A stretch of 64,000 nucleotides of DNA, taken from positions 868,001 through 932,000 of the forward strand of contig JAPEIS010000008.1 in NCBI GenBank assembly GCA_029531795.1. The letters run 5' to 3'. Numbering within the stretch: the stretch's first letter is position 1; each line of letters opens with the position of its first letter. The position numbers and the translations under genes were made by a program. This document shows positions 59,760 through 64,000 of the stretch, one piece after another. The stretch is from Sclerotinia nivalis (taxonomy: Eukaryota > Ascomycota > Leotiomycetes > Helotiales > Sclerotiniaceae). The notes beneath the pieces are model-generated. The model was not told the origin of the DNA. It was given only the letters and a program-made list of their open reading frames with translations, and searched no databases.

Positions 59760-61610
59760 TTCTTAAGGCTGAACTCCGTTGAGGCGGTTATGAGGGCCAG
59801 GTTTATTCGGATACCTTTGATGGTAATTCTGGATCAGTTTTCGAGTGTTGTTTAGGTAATCAGTAGGTTCTTCGGTCGGTTCGTTGTAGTTGATTCATCG
59901 AACGGTATATTTCAGGCGGGGGTCATCGCGATTGCAATACTTCTAGCGGGAATTCAGAACTTTCTTTACTTTGAATTATTCGATTCCTTCGACTTCAATG
60001 GAAGGAGGGGGCAGATTGCGTTGATCAGGGATAGGATCGTTATGAACAGGGTATAGTAAGTTTATATGGAATATAGGGTGATTTTTTATCGAGGTAGGTA
60101 ATTTGAGTTTGTAAGTGTATACGCCTATAATTCGCAGGATCCGGAATGGGCTTAGATTCTTTCAATCTAGTTTCTTTTATGGTTTTAGGGTTTTGATGTT
60201 TTTGGTGTTCAATCAAATCAGATTATTAGGATTGTAATGGTGGACAGGAGTACAGCGGGTGTTGGTATTCTTTGTATAGCGAGTTTGATTAGCAATTAAT
60301 TCGATCTTCAGATGTTCAACGATCAGGGATATTTTCTTGACAAACTCTTCGGTATCCTGGATGTCAAGGTGGTTAATGATGATGGACGGTTCAAACTCTA
60401 TACGCGGATGATAACTGTAATTCGCAAAGAACAGGGTCAGATGGGAACTTTCAGATTAGATAGAATTGATTGAAAATTCAGCAATCGATAATCATTCGGA
60501 TCAATCGTCCTATAAATACGAGATATATGATCGGAGATATTGTTTGAGTATAGTGTTTGCTTTCTCAGTTTGTTTATCGGTTTCCGGGTGGTAAGCTATC
60601 GATAGTTTTGATATTGTATTTAGGCGTTTATAGATATGTTTCTAGAAATCAGATATGAATTGAGTGTTACGATTGGATATAATTGTCGATGGTAGGTTGT
60701 GCAGCTTTCAGATATGCTTCAGGAACAAGCAAGCTACTTTTTCGGAATTACAAGTACCGTAATAAAGCAGGAAATGCTTTATTTTAATCAATTGATCGAT
60801 TACTATGAATATCGTATTGTAATCAAAACTTTTCGGGAGATGTGTTATGAAATCGATTAATATATCTTTCTATATTTGTTGAGGGATTGGGAACAAGCGG
60901 AGGATATCTTTTTGTTTTTTATAGTTCGATATTGTTCGATGATAATTATAATAATTATATATTCAATGGTTAATATAGTTATAATATCCAGGCTAATAGT
61001 AATTTCGGGATAGGAGCTCGAAGGTGCGAGTATGGTGTAAGTGATTTGTAGCAGGGGAGTTGTGGATCAAACGAAGTAATTCAGTTTTCAGGTTATCATA
61101 ATCAAGAACGAAAAGCTTTTTGTGATAATACAATAAGCCATTATTTTCGATGTATTCGGATAGAGTAATACAAGGATGCTTGAATGCTTTCTTTATCAAG
61201 GTTTTCAGAATAGATATAGGTATAAAATCGGATATATATGCTTCAGCAAATAGAGTTTTTAGTTTCTTTGGTGATTCGAATAGTAGATCAGGGATTACAA
61301 TAGATATCGGGGATTGATTAGGCGGAGTAATAAAAGTAGGTAGTAGTTCAAGGATTGGTAGAACTTTGGGGATAAATAAAGTATCAGGAGTGGATGGGGA
61401 GTTAAAAATGGATAGAATAAATCTAAAGATTGAACGAACTGAATCAGATTCTTTCGATGATCGACGGGATTGATTATAAGTAGTGATTGTAAAACGAATT
61501 CTTTTCTTTGGGGAATCTATCGGATCAAATGAGATAAATATAAGCGAGACAGGTGCGAAAGTGAAAATAAGTGTAAGGAATAGAATGAAGTTAAGGTTTT
61601 CTGATTTCAA
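59760..61610 (-). pseudogene. C2 integrase and linker
   Basis: The 205-codon open stretch 61610-60993 is the RNase H-integrase linker plus the zinc-binding start: LLYYHKKLFVLDYDNLKTELLRLIHNSPATNHLHHTRTFELL. The core has Asp in LIDFITHLP (about 60840-60860). The second Asp block reads SNRNTQFIS, with Asn where Asp is needed. Glu is present in [10 protein letters not shown] (about 60560-60590). C-terminal and chromodomain parts follow at 59760-60100. In C1 the second Asp is kept and the Glu is lost. Confidence 0.88.
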
Positions 61611-61639
61611 AATCGTTTGGTTTTAATATTGGAGATATT

Positions 61640-63128
61640 CATCCCCCTCTTTAAACAGATCCTTTGATTTTCTGGTCAAAATATTAGGTTTAGCTTTTTG
61701 TTTACCTGATTGATAGGTAATCTTGAAATTGAATCGAAACAGAAATTCAAATCAATGGGCTTGATGGTGGTTCAATAATTTGGTAATTGTAAAATACTCC
61801 AAATTCTTATGATCTGTGATCATCTGGATCGAAGACGGTGTTCTTTTTAGTTTTGAACACTATTCCTCGAAGTATCGAATAATGATTAATAGTTCTTTAT
61901 TGTAAATCTCATAATTACATTCAGCGACCGAATGCTTTTTCGAGAAATATACAACAGGTTTTAGGATTCCTATATCGTTGTATTGGGACAGTACTCCAAC
62001 AAATACGAAATCGGATGCATTGATCTCTACGATTATATCTTTTTCCTAATCGAAAGCGGTTAGAATTAGTGTTTTAGTAAATACTGTTTTCAGAATAGAA
62101 AAAGCTTTCGTATAAACAGGACTTCAAACAAACAAAACGTTCTTTCGGATCAAATTAATCAACGGGTATATAATAAACGAAAAACCATGAATAAATCGTC
62201 GATAGAAATTGCCAAACCCGATAAATGCTTGTACATCTGTCAGGTAGACCGGGGTCTTCCATTCGATGATCGTCTTGATCTTTATGGAATCCATTCGGAT
62301 ACCTTTCCAGTCTATAATAAAGCCCAGGAATTTGGTTTCAGGTTTCAAGAAGTCGTACTTCTTTAGATTCGTATACAGACCAGTCTTCCTTAAGGCTTTC
62401 AGGATCTTTTGAATATAAATGATATACTCGGAGCGGATTCTACTGTAGATCAGAATATTATCTAGATAAATAGTACAGAATATATCTAGGTACTTTTACA
62501 AAGTATCGTTGATAAAACGTTGGAATATAGCAAATACATCGATCAATCCAAAGAGTATAATCAGGGTCTCAAACAGATCGAAACGGATACGGAAAGCAGT
62601 CAGATGTTCTTGCCCTTCCTTAATCCTTATATTGTTGAATATAGAGATGATATCGATCTTTGTAAAGAACTTTATTTCCTTCAAATTATTCAAGGATTCT
62701 TTGGTAAACGATAGCGGGTAGCGATCTTTCGTTGATAGATTATTCAAAGCTTGATAATCGATACAGAATCGTAACCCTTTATCGGGTTTCTTGACGAATA
62801 GAATAAACGAAACCAAAACAGACGAATTCGAACGGATGAATCCTTTTTGAAGGTTCTCGGATAGCTAGTCTTTTAGAGCAGTAAGCTTGTTTCGGGATAT
62901 GAAATAGAGAACTCCAAATGGTAGTTTGGCTTTCTCCTTTAGACGGATATCATAGTCGTATGATCGATGCAGAAGTAGTTTATCAGTGTTTTGCAGGGAG
63001 AATATATCGATCCAGGATCGGAATTCATCAGGCAGGTCAGATGGAATAGGGTCTTTTCTTTGGGACAGGATATCGTCAATCAGGTCTATAGTAACCTGGA
63101 ACATTTTATAATTGTAGTGAGTGTACAT
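61640..63128 (-). pseudogene. C2 reverse transcriptase and RNase H
   Basis: Open pieces: 63128-62865 (FRSWIDIFSLQNTDKLLLHRSYDYDIRLKEKAKLPFGVLY), 62816-62496 ([38 protein letters not shown]), 62348-62124 (FLGFIIDWKGIRMD, FIGFGNFYRRFIHGFS). Catalytic block reads YLDNILIYS, so the second Asp is Asn. RNase H about 61850-62060 ([34 protein letters not shown]). Confidence 0.9.
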
Positions 63129-63169
63129 TGCGCAGGCTTTTATTGATACAGATGCAATGTCCTTGCTTT

Positions 63170-63644
63170 GAAGGGCATCTGGACGGAAAGGTAGGTATAT
63201 CGAACGGACTTTCTTCGGGACATTCTGTAATGCTTTTATATAGAATAGTTGTAGTGGTGTATTATAAAATTTTCGATAGAATTCGTTATCGAATCGAAAT
63301 ATATTAAATGCAAATTCGATATAAGAATCGTATTTCTTTAGCTACATTAATCCCAGGATAATCGGATAATGGGCTAGCTCAATAATATAAATTTTTGATC
63401 TCTTTTCGTAATGATCGTTGATTTACAAATCGACGAGAATGTAACGATCCATTCGGTTTTCAAACAGTATTTTCCCATCAAACCCAATAATTTCGAATGG
63501 GATAGATAATTTGTATATTGAAAGCTTAATAGCTTCAATCCAATTTTGATCTGCGAAAGCATATCCTTCGCATCCGCTATCCACTATAACGTAAGTAGAA
63601 TAGAATCGATCAAGTATCAACAGAACAATAATAAACAATATCAT
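63170..63644 (-). pseudogene. C2 aspartic protease with intact D-S-G
   Basis: The open stretch 63644-63423 reads STYVIVDSGCEGYAFADQNWI, the canonical retropepsin active site, then LSIYKLSIPFEIIGFDGKILFENRM. It is the only protease in the window with an unaltered DSG. It opens with a Met 24 codons upstream, but in the family it is part of the polyprotein. Confidence 0.82.
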
Positions 63645-64000
63645 TAAGTTTGCTCAATTGTTTGTTTCTTCAGCAAAAGATAAACCTTGAGTTGCAACGA
63701 CAGACAAGCGTAATATACACAGGGCTTTCGTCTGACAACAACTTATACCAAACGGACTCCGTTTCCCGAATTCGAAGAGCCAAAAGGGGATAGATTATAC
63801 AATGACATAGTATACAATTGAATCTAAACAGAAAACAGAACAAGGGATAACAGAACAAAACTGGTAAAGCTAGCTCTAGCTTGCACGGGACGATTATCTG
63901 GGAACGGGTAATCTTTCACACAGTGATCGACCAACCCACAACGGAAGCATTCCCCTCGTTCGCATCTATTAGTATATCTTTGGGAACTGAGATCCATTGG
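63645..64000 (-). pseudogene. C2 gag end with zinc knuckle
   Basis: The knuckle at 63908-63949 reads CFRCGLVDHCVKDY: first two Cys and His kept, last Cys changed to Tyr. In C1 the last Cys is kept and the second one lost. Gag continues past the window edge. Confidence 0.8.

Larger units (their letters stand above)
59514..64000 (-). mobile_element. Gypsy element C2, cut by the window end
   Basis: Minus-strand element co-linear with C1 from the 3' LTR to the gag zinc knuckle. It lies in B2 (flank TATCT, 59509-59513). C1 and C2 align throughout pol, but their LTRs differ in the U3 part. Several catalytic residues lost in C1 are kept here and the reverse. The gag start and 5' LTR lie outside the window. 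Confidence 0.92.

Noticed and set aside
59616..59855. 79-codon frame at the C2 LTR
   Set aside because: It spans the LTR edge and polypurine tract, on the strand opposite to the element; its openness comes from the GC-rich U3.
1500..64000. Mitochondrial origin, suggested by high AT and TGA stops at Trp positions
   Set aside because: TAG and TAA stops also replace Trp and Gln codons, which a mitochondrial code does not explain; the content is LTR retrotransposons with chromodomains, which are nuclear.

Overview
This window looks like nuclear DNA of a filamentous ascomycete (Pezizomycotina). It is almost entirely a graveyard of nested transposable elements decayed by C-to-T/G-to-A transitions of the RIP type (repeat-induced point mutation). 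Three things support this: a fungal short-chain dehydrogenase start at the left edge, a pogo/Fot1-type DNA transposon and chromodomain-bearing Ty3/Gypsy elements typical of fungi, and pervasive replacement of Trp and Gln codons by stops and of Cys/His by Tyr. Base composition changes abruptly near position 1500, from ordinary to very AT-rich. I see no intact protein-coding gene, tRNA, rRNA or CRISPR array.

Layout. 123-553 is the 5' part of an SDR gene, cut at a TA by a pogo/Fot1-like transposon (556 to about 1500, itself truncated). About 1500-1985 is unassigned. 1986-2941 is the 3' end of a minus-strand Gypsy element (family D). 2942-5913 is the 5' half of Gypsy family A (copy A0, plus). 5914-8489 and 14118-16990 are two pieces of a minus-strand Ty1/Copia element, split inside its reverse transcriptase by a complete Gypsy element (C1, 8490-14112, minus, AGATC target duplications). 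16991-30398 is an LTR-internal-LTR-internal-LTR tandem of family A (A1 and A2, plus). 30399-38557 is Gypsy family B (B1, minus, lacking its 3' LTR end). 38558-42604 and 49458-50434 are two pieces of an inverted family A copy (A'), split by a complete copy A3 (42605-49457, plus, CTATT duplications). 50435-55087 is the 5' part of copy A4. A4 is interrupted by B2 (55088-59513, plus), which is interrupted by C2 (59514 to the window end, minus).

Family A has 162-163 bp LTRs, a leader with degenerate repeats, a Gag with one CCHC knuckle, protease, RT, RNase H, a DD35E integrase and a chromodomain. Family C has the same gene order with 213-237 bp LTRs. Family B is a Gypsy element with a longer leader. 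The order of nesting gives a relative insertion history, with C the youngest.

The most informative structural result is the A1/A2 tandem. Its outer flanks do not match, and the elements on both sides (Copia, A0, B1, A') each lack exactly the part that should face it. One LTR-LTR recombination that deleted the DNA between two separate A insertions would explain all of this. I found no convincing new biological system. The next most interesting signals are hairpins in the family A and C LTRs and leaders, and a U3 exchange between C1 and C2.
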